In this document: positions 1 to 6,831 of the stretch, piece after piece
Layout: every line of letters begins with the position of its first letter
Position numbering within the stretch: the first letter of the stretch is position 1
NCBI GenBank assembly: GCA_031254385.1
Contig: JAIRUO010000079.1
Coordinates: 1-9,127, forward strand
Direction: 5' to 3'
From: Treponema sp.
GTDB lineage: Bacteria > Spirochaetota > Spirochaetia > Treponematales > Breznakiellaceae
DNA length: 9,127 nt
The notes under the pieces: model-generated
Told to the model about the DNA's origin: nothing
What the model saw: the letters and a program-made list of their open reading frames with translations, nothing else
Databases searched by the model: none
Translations under genes and position numbers: made by a program

Positions 1-597
1 GGTTTTATTAGCCGCATAAAATCAAACGAAGAATATAACCGTGGGGCAAGGCATACCAAAGTTGGGGCCTTTGAAAAGATCGATGTCAAGGAAGTTGTCA
101 AAAAAGACATTGAGCTTAAGTACGATTCCAAAACCGGCTATGTGGGAACCGCTGTGTCAGGGAAAGTTATCGCAGAGCTTTCGTCCTTTGACCGCATTCT
201 GGTAATTAGGCATAACGGCGCTTGGTCAGTAAGCGATTTGCCGGAAAAGGCCTTTGTCGGGCCTGATGCCTGGTGGATAGGTGGCGCAATTAAAGAGGAT
301 TTGGCGGCGAAAATCTTTACCATCATCTATAAAGAAGCGAAAACCGGATACCCCTGCATCAAACGCTGCATAATTGACGGGTGGATAATGAACAAGGATT
401 ATTCCCTGGTTCCAGAAGGTGCGACAGTGCTTCATATTGATACCAGACCCAAATTCGGCTTCAATATCCATTATGTTCCCAAGCCCCGGCTTAAAGTCCT
501 TAAAGAAAGTTTTAGGGCGCAGGATTATTCTGTTAGGGGGCTTAAGGCCGGGGGGATCAGATTAGCGCCCAAGGAAGTTAAGAGCGTTGAAACCTAA
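1..597 (+). CDS. DNA gyrase/topoisomerase IV subunit A, C-terminal part (5' end outside window)
   Basis: The frame is open from base 1 to a TAA at 595-597, giving the last 198 residues of a larger protein; the start lies left of the window. The product belongs to the A subunit of type IIA topoisomerases, which cut and rejoin DNA and, through the C-terminal domain, wrap or bind it. Seen in the fragment: KTGYVGT at residues 44-50, DRILVIRHNGAW, the KAFVG and WWIGG turns, and IIYKEAKTGYPCIKR ending at residue 122, followed by NKDYSLVPEGATVLHID. This series resembles the beta-pinwheel repeats of the ParC/GyrA-like A subunits known from Bacteroidetes and spirochaetes, where the corresponding segment reads roughly IYRDGKTGxxYIKRF. 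The active-site tyrosine domain is not in view, so gyrase and topoisomerase IV cannot be told apart. The last 11 bases overlap the next gene. Confidence 0.8.
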   Translation, partial: GFISRIKSNEEYNRGARHTKVGAFEKIDVKEVVKKDIELKYDSKTGYVGTAVSGKVIAELSSFDRILVIRHNGAWSVSDLPEKAFVGPDAWWIGGAIKEDLAAKIFTIIYKEAKTGYPCIKRCIIDGWIMNKDYSLVPEGATVLHIDTRPKFGFNIHYVPKPRLKVLKESFRAQDYSVRGLKAGGIRLAPKEVKSVET

Positions 598-1951
598 CGA
601 CAGCGACCTTGCCGCAGGCCCTATTGTGTTTGATACGGAATCAGGTTTTTCAGTTGAGGAACAGCAGGGAATACTTGATAAAATAAATTCGTTAAGCGTC
701 GAGAAAGGCATAGTGCCCCAGGCTGATTTTCTGGATAACCAGTTAAAAAAAGAGGTCAAGAAGAAGGACCTTCTTTTTCCGCTGCTGGTTAATATAGGTG
801 CCCTGCTGCTGTTGGTCGGCGGTTTTTTTCTGCTCTGGTCGTTTCAAAGCCGCGATGAACAGGAGATACGGAGAGGCTCTGCGGCTTTAAGCCTTACGGA
901 ACAGAAATTAATCCAGGAGATACGCCAGGAAACGGCCCGCCAGCTTAATGAAAAAGAAAGGGAAATAAATGACATCCGTTCCCTTCTTGCAAGCGCAGAG
1001 GCCGAATACAGGCAGCTCCAGTTGTCATTAGAAAATTTAAGTGATGAGCAGAAAGAACGCGCCGTGTACCTCTTAAATCTTCAGTGGGAATATCAGGAAA
1101 CCCTTTCTCGGCTTCAGAATGATCAGTCCCGAATTCTTCTTTCAATGCTTTCAAGCGAACAGGACAGGGCCGCTGCCTTGGAAGCCCAGCTTGGCGGTTA
1201 TTATGCAATAGCTGACCAGTCAATAAGGGCGGGAGAAATAGACGAAACCGCCATTATATTAAAGAATATGAGGGAGTTCCTCAATTCACCCCTTTTTCTG
1301 AATAACCGTTCTGCCGAATCAAGCAGACAAATACACCTAACGGCTGTAGCTGCTCTGGAAGAGATGGTGGATGAAGTCTTGCGCTTAAAAGAGAGTCCGC
1401 CCGGAGAAGCGCCCCAGGCTGCCTCGGAACAGTCATTAACAACTGAGCAGGATGAAGCTCTGGCAGCACTGGGAGCTCGGTACGCAGATCTTGAAACTCG
1501 ATATACCGATCTCGAAACCAGAAACGCCGCTTTGGAACAAAGGGCGGCGGATCAGGAACGTGCCATTGCCGCGTTTAGCTCCCAGGGTTCTGAACAGGCC
1601 AGAATGATTGCGCAATTTGAATCAACTATCAACGGCCTTAGATCTGAAATCATCGAAAAAGACAGGCAGATCGCAGACTTGAATAACAGTGCAATTTCTT
1701 TAGGCTCTCAGCTTCAAACCGCAAATACCAGAGTTTCCTCAACAGACATTACCCTGGAAGCGCAAAGAAGGCAAAACACGGAGTTAACTCAGCAAGTTGA
1801 TGGATTAACCCGGCAGAACAACACACTAACTCAAGAAAACGCCACTCTAACCCGGAACAATAATGAACTAACGGCTCAAAACGCTGATCTTCAAAACCAA
1901 GTCAATGAACTTCAGCGGAGACTTGATGCGCTAAGAGCTCTCTTAGAGTAG
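587..1951 (+). CDS. Single-pass membrane protein with long C-terminal coiled coil, function unknown
   Basis: I do not recognise a named family. The 454-residue protein starts at a TTG (587-589) inside the end of the topoisomerase gene; AAGGAAG at 571-577 sits nine bases upstream and no other in-frame start lies near, so the two are probably cotranscribed. Residues 1-60 are polar and end in a lysine cluster (KKEVKKK). One hydrophobic segment follows at about 61-85. The rest is charged and heptad-rich: about 90-270 is a first helical region, 270-290 a Pro/Gln-rich break, and 290-454 a second coiled coil. Near 299-319 the heptad YxDLETR is repeated. Residues 400-454 form eight consecutive heptads beginning with Leu, four of them with Asn in the following a position. 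The lysines before the membrane segment suggest a cytoplasmic N-terminus with the coiled coil outside, perhaps an envelope spacer; that is inference. Confidence 0.7.
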   Translation: MKPNDSDLAAGPIVFDTESGFSVEEQQGILDKINSLSVEKGIVPQADFLDNQLKKEVKKKDLLFPLLVNIGALLLLVGGFFLLWSFQSRDEQEIRRGSAALSLTEQKLIQEIRQETARQLNEKEREINDIRSLLASAEAEYRQLQLSLENLSDEQKERAVYLLNLQWEYQETLSRLQNDQSRILLSMLSSEQDRAAALEAQLGGYYAIADQSIRAGEIDETAIILKNMREFLNSPLFLNNRSAESSRQIHLTAVAALEEMVDEVLRLKESPPGEAPQAASEQSLTTEQDEALAALGARYADLETRYTDLETRNAALEQRAADQERAIAAFSSQGSEQARMIAQFESTINGLRSEIIEKDRQIADLNNSAISLGSQLQTANTRVSSTDITLEAQRRQNTELTQQVDGLTRQNNTLTQENATLTRNNNELTAQNADLQNQVNELQRRLDALRALLE

Positions 1952-2026
1952 GATATAGGATTTAGGATTTAGTAATCCAAATCGCCTAACCTCTAACCCC
2001 TAAATCCTAACCCCTAGCCCCTACTT
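1951..2026. repeat. Heptamer-periodic palindrome between convergent genes, possible bidirectional terminator
   Basis: The left arm is heptamers GGATATA, GGATTTA, GGATTTA (1951-1971). The right arm is heptamers CCTAACC, TCTAACC, CCTAAAT, CCTAACC, CCTAGCC, CCTACTT from 1985. TTAGGATTTAG (1962-1972) is exactly complementary to CTAAATCCTAA (2000-2010), and a smaller hairpin GGATT-tagt-AATCC lies at 1965-1978. The right arm runs into the stop codon of the cyclase gene. Its position between two converging genes suits transcription termination, but there is no U-run after a GC-rich stem. Confidence 0.5.
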
Positions 2027-3697
2027 GCTATGCATGACTTCCACGCCGTTCCAGTCGGGTGGGGGAGGGTTGGCGCTGTAGGCTTTGCAGCGCTGTAAGA
2101 GGTTTGCGGCGTTATAGTCTTCGGGAAAGATCTTGAGAATTTCTGCAAAGTATTTTGCTGCGCCAAGAAAATCTCTCTTTGGCGGTAGATAAAGACTCAT
2201 GCCCTGGTTATGATACGTCCAGGCTTTTTCTTCGGTGACTTCGAGAGTGCGTTTTACGGTGTAGATGCGCACCCCTTCGTTCTTGCCTTTAACCGCAACT
2301 ATATCCAGGAGGCGGCAGGGTAGCCGGGGCGTGGGCAGCTTCCTGAAAACCGAATCGGTAATAAGCAATTCAGTTTTATACATTTTGTTAAGGCCTTCCA
2401 TGCGTGAGGCAAGGTTTACTTCGTCCCCTATGACCGTATAATCCATTTTGCGCTCGCTGCCTATATTGCCTACGGTTACAAGGCCGTAGTTGATCCCAAT
2501 GCCGATTTGGAATTCCGGTTTGCCCAATTTCCGCTGCTGTTCGTTGAAACCGACAAGGGCGTCTATCATGTCCAGGCCAGAAAGCACGGATTGGAGCGCA
2601 TCATCATCGTGGTTTACCGGCGCTCCCCAAAAGGCCATAATGGCGTCCCCGATATATTTATCCACAATCCCGCTTCGGTTCATGATGATATCAACCTGGC
2701 CCGAAAAATAACGGTTCAGAGATTCTACCAGATCTTCCGGGTTATTTTTGAACTGCTCGGAAATGGTGGTAAAGCCGCGTATATCAGAAAACAAAATCGA
2801 CAGATTCCGGTCTTCGCCTATTTTGAGCATGGATCCCTGAGATGCAAAGCATTTGTCAATAACGTCTTTGGGAACGTACTTCTGGAAAATTTGCCGTATC
2901 CTCTGTTCTTTTTTTCCGGCAAGAACCGCGTCAAACGCATAACGCTTAATCTGGCTGTAGGCTTTTTCCAGTTCCCCTAGCATATGATTAAAGGTAGAAG
3001 CCAGCCTCCCCGTTTCATCCTGATATTCCACATCAACGCGGGAAGCAAGGTCGGCCCCTTCAATTATGGAATTCATTGTTCCAACAACACGCGCCAAAGG
3101 ATTGGTAAGGCGGCGTGCAAAGATAATGATCATTAATACCGCAACTAAAGAAGCAGCAGCCAGAACCAGGATGGTCTGGAAACGGATCATGTTCGCATCA
3201 CGGTAAAAGGAGGAGCTTTTTTCTGTCAGGAGTATATACCATTGGAAGGGGGCAAAATAAAAAGCTTTGATGATCCTTTCTTCTCCGCCTAGAAAAGCGC
3301 TTGTTATGCCTTCATTCTCCAGGGCCAGAATTTCCAGAAGCGATTCTGCTTCACCGGGTTTCAATTCAGTGTCGGATGTACTCATTGCCAGAGAACCCTG
3401 CATATCCAGGGCTAGGATACATTCGGTGTCGCTTAAGATGATGCTGCGGGCATAGTTTTCCACAGCGTTTTTGGCCGCAAGTACCATGTCCGGCCTTGAA
3501 GCGTAATTATATTCTGTTAAAAGTTCCCATTGCCTCTCGGCGAATTTTTCTAGTTCCCCTGCCTTAAAACCCAAAAACTGCCGGGCAATACGGGTAACGC
3601 CGTTGATTGCCGCAAAGTAAGAAGCTGCCTGGGCAAGAAACAGGGTAACTATTAGTATGGGCAGGACTACCAGAATAATTTTTAAACGGATTTTCAT
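2021..3697 (-). CDS. Class IIIb adenylate cyclase with extracytoplasmic sensor and HAMP domain
   Basis: A 558-residue membrane enzyme expected to make cyclic AMP from ATP. Order of parts: membrane segment about 6-29; an extracytoplasmic region about 30-170 of the size of a single Cache-like sensor; membrane segment about 172-195; HAMP about 196-250; a linker; the cyclase domain about 296-480; and a C-terminal helical tail with a TPR-like stretch (about 491-540). Catalytic residues are all visible: metal-binding D305 (LFSDIRGF) and D351 (KYIGDAIMAFWG), adenine-selecting K347 with T421 (DYTVIGDEVN), and transition-state N428 and R432 (NLASR). Lys plus Thr at the selectivity positions marks class IIIb, of which several members respond to bicarbonate. 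No Shine-Dalgarno sequence precedes the ATG; this start was kept because the protein begins naturally with the first membrane helix. It lies 57 bases after a small gene on the same strand. Confidence 0.9.
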   Translation of the reverse strand: MKIRLKIILVVLPILIVTLFLAQAASYFAAINGVTRIARQFLGFKAGELEKFAERQWELLTEYNYASRPDMVLAAKNAVENYARSIILSDTECILALDMQGSLAMSTSDTELKPGEAESLLEILALENEGITSAFLGGEERIIKAFYFAPFQWYILLTEKSSSFYRDANMIRFQTILVLAAASLVAVLMIIIFARRLTNPLARVVGTMNSIIEGADLASRVDVEYQDETGRLASTFNHMLGELEKAYSQIKRYAFDAVLAGKKEQRIRQIFQKYVPKDVIDKCFASQGSMLKIGEDRNLSILFSDIRGFTTISEQFKNNPEDLVESLNRYFSGQVDIIMNRSGIVDKYIGDAIMAFWGAPVNHDDDALQSVLSGLDMIDALVGFNEQQRKLGKPEFQIGIGINYGLVTVGNIGSERKMDYTVIGDEVNLASRMEGLNKMYKTELLITDSVFRKLPTPRLPCRLLDIVAVKGKNEGVRIYTVKRTLEVTEEKAWTYHNQGMSLYLPPKRDFLGAAKYFAEILKIFPEDYNAANLLQRCKAYSANPPPPDWNGVEVMHSK

Positions 3698-3754
3698 TAT
3701 GGGAGAAGTTTAGGATAAGGAGGTGCTCTTGTACAATACCTAAAAGGCGCCTGT

Positions 3755-3955
3755 CTAGGCTACCTGGTTCTGTTCAAAAATATATCCGGTCTTTTGGCAA
3801 AGCTCAAAGAGAGGACGGCTTAGAAAGGTTTCGGTAATTTTTTCATTCCCGTCACTTATACGGGTAAGTTTTACTTTGTAGCCTTCTTCATCTTCATGAA
3901 GAATATCAAAATATTCAATTCTTCCTGACCGGCTCTTTATGCAGTAGCGTTTCAT
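3755..3955 (-). CDS. Small conserved-looking protein of unknown function (66 aa)
   Basis: I do not recognise a family. The ATG at 3953-3955 has a strong ribosome binding site, GGAGG with AAGATA before the start, so the gene is likely real despite its size. The protein is soluble, has no signal peptide or membrane segment, and alternates charged and hydrophobic residues (RSGRIEYFDILHEDEEGYKVKLTRI), suggesting a small beta-rich fold of about four strands, then a short helix near LFELCQKTGYIF. It contains two cysteines (residues 5 and 53), not arranged as a metal site. It is followed after 57 bases by the adenylate cyclase gene on the same strand and may be cotranscribed with it; upstream it diverges from the methyltransferase gene, sharing a 53-base control region. 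Confidence 0.65.
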   Translation of the reverse strand: MKRYCIKSRSGRIEYFDILHEDEEGYKVKLTRISDGNEKITETFLSRPLFELCQKTGYIFEQNQVA

Positions 3956-3973
3956 TATCTTCCTCCATCGGTC

Positions 3974-4001
3974 TTATTATCGGAATAATTTTGTGTATAA
4001 T
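3974..4001 (+). promoter_or_regulatory. Candidate promoter of the methyltransferase gene, with a small palindrome
   Basis: A perfect -10 hexamer TATAAT lies at 3996-4001, seven bases before the ATG at 4009. The -35 region is poor (TTATTA at 3974-3979, 16-base spacer). A perfect interrupted palindrome TTATT-atcgg-AATAA occupies 3974-3988, between the divergent genes, where a regulator could act on either. If this -10 is used, the message would begin at or next to the ATG. Confidence 0.4.
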
Positions 4002-4008
4002 GAACAGC

Positions 4009-4782
4009 ATGGACCACAAAAAAGAATGGTTTAATGATGACGATTTCTGGGAACAATACGCACCCATCATGTTTGATGATAGACGGTGGTCGGAAGTTCC
4101 TTCAACGGCGGATGGCATTACCCGACTGGCTGGCCTTCATTTGTACGATGGCAGTGTCGGCAGAAAAGGGCCTTTTATACTTGATCTTTGCTGCGGCTTT
4201 GGCCGTATTACCCTGGAACTGGCACGTCGGGGTTTTACTGCCAGCGGGGTGGATATTACCGCAGCTTACCTCAACACGGCCAGGGACGATGCGGCCTACG
4301 AGGGGCTTGCCATTGAATTCATACAGGACGATGTGCGGAATTTTAAGCGAAAAAAAGCCTTTGACGTGGCGGTTAATGTTTATAACTCATTCGGTTATTT
4401 TGAAAACCCTCTAGACGATCTGCTTTTTCTCAAAAACGTCCATTATTCGTTAAAGGACGGCGGCGCTTTAATTATTGACGTGCTGGGCAAAGAAATCGCT
4501 ATCCGGGATTATGTTGAGGCGGAATGGTTTGAACGCGCCGGTTTTTTTGTCCTTACTGAATGTAGCCCTGTGGATTCCTGGGCCAGTGTCTGGAACCGCT
4601 GGATACTTTTAAAAGATGGAACGCGCCGGGAAAAGACCTTTGTCCAGCGCCTCTACGCCGCCTCGGAACTCAGGACACTGCTGTACCAGGCCGGTTTTTC
4701 AAGCGTGGAAATCTACGGAGACTGGGACGAATCGCCTTATGACAACGATGCCCAAACCCTTATTGCCGTGGGGAGGAAGTGA
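4009..4782 (+). CDS. Class I SAM-dependent methyltransferase
   Basis: A 257-residue soluble enzyme expected to transfer a methyl group from S-adenosylmethionine; the substrate cannot be read from sequence. Motif I, ILDLCCGFGRITLELA, lies at about residues 57-72. Motif II ends in GVDIT (about 80-84) with the acidic residue that binds the ribose. FIQDDVRNF (about 104-112) supplies the adenine-contacting acidic residue, and FDVAVNVYNSFGYF (about 118-131) is motif IV. LLFLKNVHYSLKDGGALIIDV is the usual helix and strand after it. Alternative in-frame starts exist at 4000 (ATG) and 3991 (TTG); I prefer 4009 because the protein then opens MDHKKEWF and the other starts lie inside or before a TATAAT box. 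None has a Shine-Dalgarno sequence. The stop overlaps the next gene by four bases (GTGA), suggesting translational coupling. Confidence 0.85.
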   Translation: MDHKKEWFNDDDFWEQYAPIMFDDRRWSEVPSTADGITRLAGLHLYDGSVGRKGPFILDLCCGFGRITLELARRGFTASGVDITAAYLNTARDDAAYEGLAIEFIQDDVRNFKRKKAFDVAVNVYNSFGYFENPLDDLLFLKNVHYSLKDGGALIIDVLGKEIAIRDYVEAEWFERAGFFVLTECSPVDSWASVWNRWILLKDGTRREKTFVQRLYAASELRTLLYQAGFSSVEIYGDWDESPYDNDAQTLIAVGRK

Positions 4783-5432
4783 TTCTAGTGAAAAATACTA
4801 GATACACATTGCTTCTCGTTCCAGCAATATTTACTATTTTATCGTTGGTAAGACCTGACATTTTTCTCTTTCGTGCGGCTGTTTCTGTATCTTGCGCTGT
4901 TATTTTGTGGTTTATGTCGGGGTATAGTAGCGTTAGTTGGGTTATTGCAGCATTGCTGGTGTCTATAGGCGGCGACTGGTTCATGTCGCATATCGGCAGT
5001 GTATCGATAAGGTTTATCTATGGAGTCTGCCTGTTTTTTATTGCGCACTTGGGTTTTCTCTTTTTTTGCCTAAAAAACGGTCGCATCAATCTGTATGTTT
5101 TATTGCCTGTACTGGCTGGCTATCTGGTGTTTTTCTTTGTAGCGCTGCTTCCTGCATTATCAACGCCTATACTGTTTGTATCCATTCTGGCTTATGTGCT
5201 GGTTTCCTGTTTTTCGCTTGCCCTTGCAGCAGGTCTGCGCCTGCCTTCGGCAACACGGTGGGTCTTTACTTTAGGAATAGCCCTGCTGATGTTTTCAGAC
5301 ACCCTTATCGCCCTAAGAAGTTTTGTTGGGTACAGGGATTTAGGCTTTTTAATTCTTCCTACTTATTTTGCCTCGCATATCGTCATTACTTTGGCATTGA
5401 TGCTGAATAGACAGACTTGCCCTAACCCTTAA
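4779..5432 (+). CDS. YhhN-family integral membrane protein (lysoplasmalogenase-like)
   Basis: A 217-residue, very hydrophobic protein with about seven or eight membrane helices, matching the size and pattern of the YhhN/TMEM86 family. The mammalian members hydrolyse the vinyl-ether bond of lysoplasmalogens; the role of the bacterial members is less settled. Conserved family landmarks are seen: GGDW with D66 after the second or third helix, FFIAH ending at H90, MFSDTLIALRSF with D174, and YFASHIVI in the last helix. The start is uncertain: GTG at 4779 overlaps the methyltransferase stop, but the GGGAGG at 4771-4776 is only two bases away, while a second GTG at 4788 (protein then MKNTRY) is 11 bases away and may be the true start. 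The stop overlaps the convergent isomerase stop within TTAA (5429-5432), leaving no room for a terminator. Confidence 0.75.
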   Translation: MILVKNTRYTLLLVPAIFTILSLVRPDIFLFRAAVSVSCAVILWFMSGYSSVSWVIAALLVSIGGDWFMSHIGSVSIRFIYGVCLFFIAHLGFLFFCLKNGRINLYVLLPVLAGYLVFFFVALLPALSTPILFVSILAYVLVSCFSLALAAGLRLPSATRWVFTLGIALLMFSDTLIALRSFVGYRDLGFLILPTYFASHIVITLALMLNRQTCPNP

Positions 5433-6187
5433 ACTCTATTCAAAAGAAATTCCCGGCTCATAGCAAGGCTGGTAAAGGGATCTGCAAGCCAGTCGGAGTC
5501 CTGTTCAATGGCAGCGTATGGTATGTTCATGGATTTGCAGAGGGGGATTATCTCGTCCCAGTCAAGGTTTCCCTGGCCGATTTCGGCGAACTGCCTTACG
5601 CGGTTCCCTATCCTAAAATCCTTAAAGTGAATCACCTTGATGCGGCCTTCCAGTTTTTTTATGTACTTTAAGGGATTTGCGCCGCCGGCCTGCACCCAGA
5701 AAGTATCCAGGGTAAAAAGCATATCCTTGGCCTCTTCTATAAGGCGATCCATAGCAGTCACGCCATTCCATTTTTCAAATTCAAAATCATGGTTGTGGTA
5801 GCTGAAATCAAGCCCCTCATCTTTGATCTGTTTGGTAACTTCTTTCGCCTTAGCGATAAACCTGGTCCAGCCTTCGTAACTGTTGGGGTATACATCGCCG
5901 GGCCTGCTTCCAAGGCCAATAATGGAACAGCCCATTTTTTTATGCTCTGCAATGACTTTCTTTAACTCCGCCGTATCAGAGAGCCTGGACCAGGAAGTGT
6001 GGCTAAGGCAGACATCCAGCCCTAGTTCTTTAACCCATCCAGCAAGCAAATCCGGATCGCAGGGGCCAAAACCGGAAATCTGAATGACATCAAACCCAAT
6101 AGCCTTAACCCTGCGCAGGGTGGCTTCAATGTCTGTGGGGGTTTTGCAGTAATCACGGGTATTATAAAGTTGTGCTGCTATTTTCAT
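5429..6187 (-). CDS. Sugar-phosphate isomerase/epimerase, xylose-isomerase-like TIM barrel
   Basis: A 252-residue soluble protein of the AP-endonuclease-2/xylose-isomerase-like superfamily, which includes IolE-, YcjR- and hydroxypyruvate-isomerase-type enzymes acting on sugars or inositol derivatives with a bound divalent metal. It begins at the first barrel strand (KIAAQLYNTRD). Landmarks: IGFDVIQISGFG (30-41), SYHNHDFEF (129-137), LDTFWVQAGG (160-169, D161), VIHFKDF (185-191, with H187, K189 and D190), EIGQGNLDW (202-210) and AIEQD (226-230, E229). This motif series is typical of bacterial sugar-phosphate isomerase/epimerases annotated only to family level; the substrate is unknown. The ATG has a good ribosome binding site (AAGGAG, seven bases upstream) and a plausible promoter, so it is a single-gene unit. 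It is the last intact core gene before the cassette region. Confidence 0.88.
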   Translation of the reverse strand: MKIAAQLYNTRDYCKTPTDIEATLRRVKAIGFDVIQISGFGPCDPDLLAGWVKELGLDVCLSHTSWSRLSDTAELKKVIAEHKKMGCSIIGLGSRPGDVYPNSYEGWTRFIAKAKEVTKQIKDEGLDFSYHNHDFEFEKWNGVTAMDRLIEEAKDMLFTLDTFWVQAGGANPLKYIKKLEGRIKVIHFKDFRIGNRVRQFAEIGQGNLDWDEIIPLCKSMNIPYAAIEQDSDWLADPFTSLAMSREFLLNRV

Positions 6188-6218
6188 TGAATTTCTCCTT
6201 AAAAAATTAACTGCAAGA

Positions 6219-6247
6219 AGGATAAATCAAATTCATTAAAAAATCAA
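6219..6247 (-). promoter_or_regulatory. Candidate sigma-70 promoter of the isomerase gene
   Basis: On the minus strand a -35 TTGATT (6242-6247) and a -10 TATCCT (6219-6224) are separated by 17 bases. The start point would fall near 6212, giving a leader of about 25 bases that contains AAGGAG (6195-6200). Both hexamers match four of six consensus bases. Confidence 0.45.
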
Positions 6248-6384
6248 GGTGGCTAAAAGGGAATGGGGAACAATGTCGTTGTTTGGGGTCTTTGGCAGTA
6301 CCACTATATGTTGTGGTGGTTAAGCAAGGGTACACAAGGGAAAAATGGTGACTGACACCAATGCGTTACCTGCGGCATAGACCA
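6248..6384. other. Intergenic junction between core genome and cassette region, two small hairpins
   Basis: No gene is seen here. Two perfect short hairpins are present: ACCAC-tatatgtt-GTGGT (6300-6317) and TGGTG-actga-CACCA (6346-6360). The second resembles the extragenic palindromes found near IS200-like (REP-associated) transposases, but no transposase is in the window. Composition changes here from balanced to AT-rich, so this marks the edge of the cassette region. GTTACCTGC at 6366-6374 is only a weak likeness to an attC box. Confidence 0.35.
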
Positions 6385-6504
6385 CTAATAAAAATATTCA
6401 TACGATTTTTTTAATAATTCTTTTATTACATCTCTTTTATTGTTTATATCATTTTCAGTCAATCTAATCTTAGAAAATTCTTTTTCGCATTCATTGTTGC
6501 AAAA
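6385..6504 (-). pseudogene. Decayed 3' end of an unknown gene in the leftmost cassette
   Basis: On the minus strand a frame is open for 39 codons after a TAA at 6505-6507 and stops with TAG at 6385-6387. It reads with normal protein character (CNNECEKEFSKIRLTEND, then a lysine-rich helix ending KKSYEYFY), but has no start codon with a ribosome binding site. Neighbouring frames upstream carry short runs such as KNGTAFNFATMNAKKN. This suggests a gene broken by a frameshift or deletion. It lies in the cassette that starts at 6567 and lacks a recognisable attC at its far end. I cannot name the family. Confidence 0.3.
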
Positions 6505-6561
6505 TTAAATGCAGTTCCATTTTTTACTATTTTAATTCACAAAAATTTTAAAATAACTTGC

Positions 6562-6622
6562 ACCTAACGTAAAAGTTGTATACGAGCCCCGTAGGGGCGA
6601 AGCGTATACAATCCTGTTATGC
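6562..6622 (-). other. attC recombination site 1 (short form, 61 bp)
   Basis: Plus-strand boxes ACCTAAC (6562-6568) and GTTATGC (6616-6622) bound an imperfect palindrome: TGTATACG (6577-6584) pairs with CGTATACA (6603-6610), and GCCCC-gta-GGGGC (6586-6598) forms the inner hairpin. On the minus strand it starts ATAACAGGATTG and ends ACGTTAGGT, the orientation of classical attC sites (TAACA... to ...CGTTA). Recombination is expected between 6568 and 6567. It ends cassette C. Confidence 0.75.
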
Positions 6623-6654
6623 GAAGTGCGGACTATACAATAATTTTATATTCT

Positions 6655-6831
6655 TTACAATGCACCAACTACCTTATGTGGTAAGTATAATTCTTCAAGA
6701 TATTTTATATCATCTTCAGTTAAGGTAACATCCAATAATTTAATACCATCCTCAACATACTCAATTTTTGTCCCGCCAATAACTGGAGCAGCCACATAAG
6801 GTTTGGATAATAACCAATAATAAAACCCCAT
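6655..6831 (-). pseudogene. C-terminal remnant of an aldo/keto reductase
   Basis: On the minus strand this 58-codon frame ends at TAA (6655-6657) and reads MGFYYWLLSKPYVAAPVIGG, then TKIEYVEDGIKLLDVTLTED, then DIKYLEELYLPHKVVGAL. It is the last C-terminal piece of the aldo/keto reductase family, NAD(P)H-dependent oxidoreductases with a TIM barrel. WLLSKPYVxAPxxGxTK is the conserved strand and helix that contact the cofactor phosphate, and YLEELYxPHxVVG is the usual tail. The catalytic Asp/Tyr/Lys/His part, some 260 residues, is absent, and a stop codon lies two codons before the ATG, so this is a fragment with no function of its own. It overlaps the end of the lipoprotein frame in another phase. 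A deletion that joined two genes is the likely origin. Confidence 0.75.

Noticed and set aside
2507..2980. Plus-strand 157-codon frame opposite the cyclase gene
   Set aside because: It is the antisense shadow of the cyclase catalytic domain, whose motifs on the minus strand are complete.
3717..3740. AAGGAGGTG on the plus strand as a ribosome binding site
   Set aside because: The following TTG-started frame stops after three codons, so no gene uses it.
4937..5410. Plus-strand 157-codon frame within the YhhN-family gene
   Set aside because: It is cysteine-rich and lacks a pattern of its own; the overlapping frame has clear YhhN landmarks and a coupled start.
6361..6380. Possible attC box or attI at GTTACCTGC
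   Set aside because: It has seven of nine bases of the GTTAGGTGC expected for the end of the leftmost cassette, but the inner bases break the R-box pattern and no inner palindrome or partner box follows.
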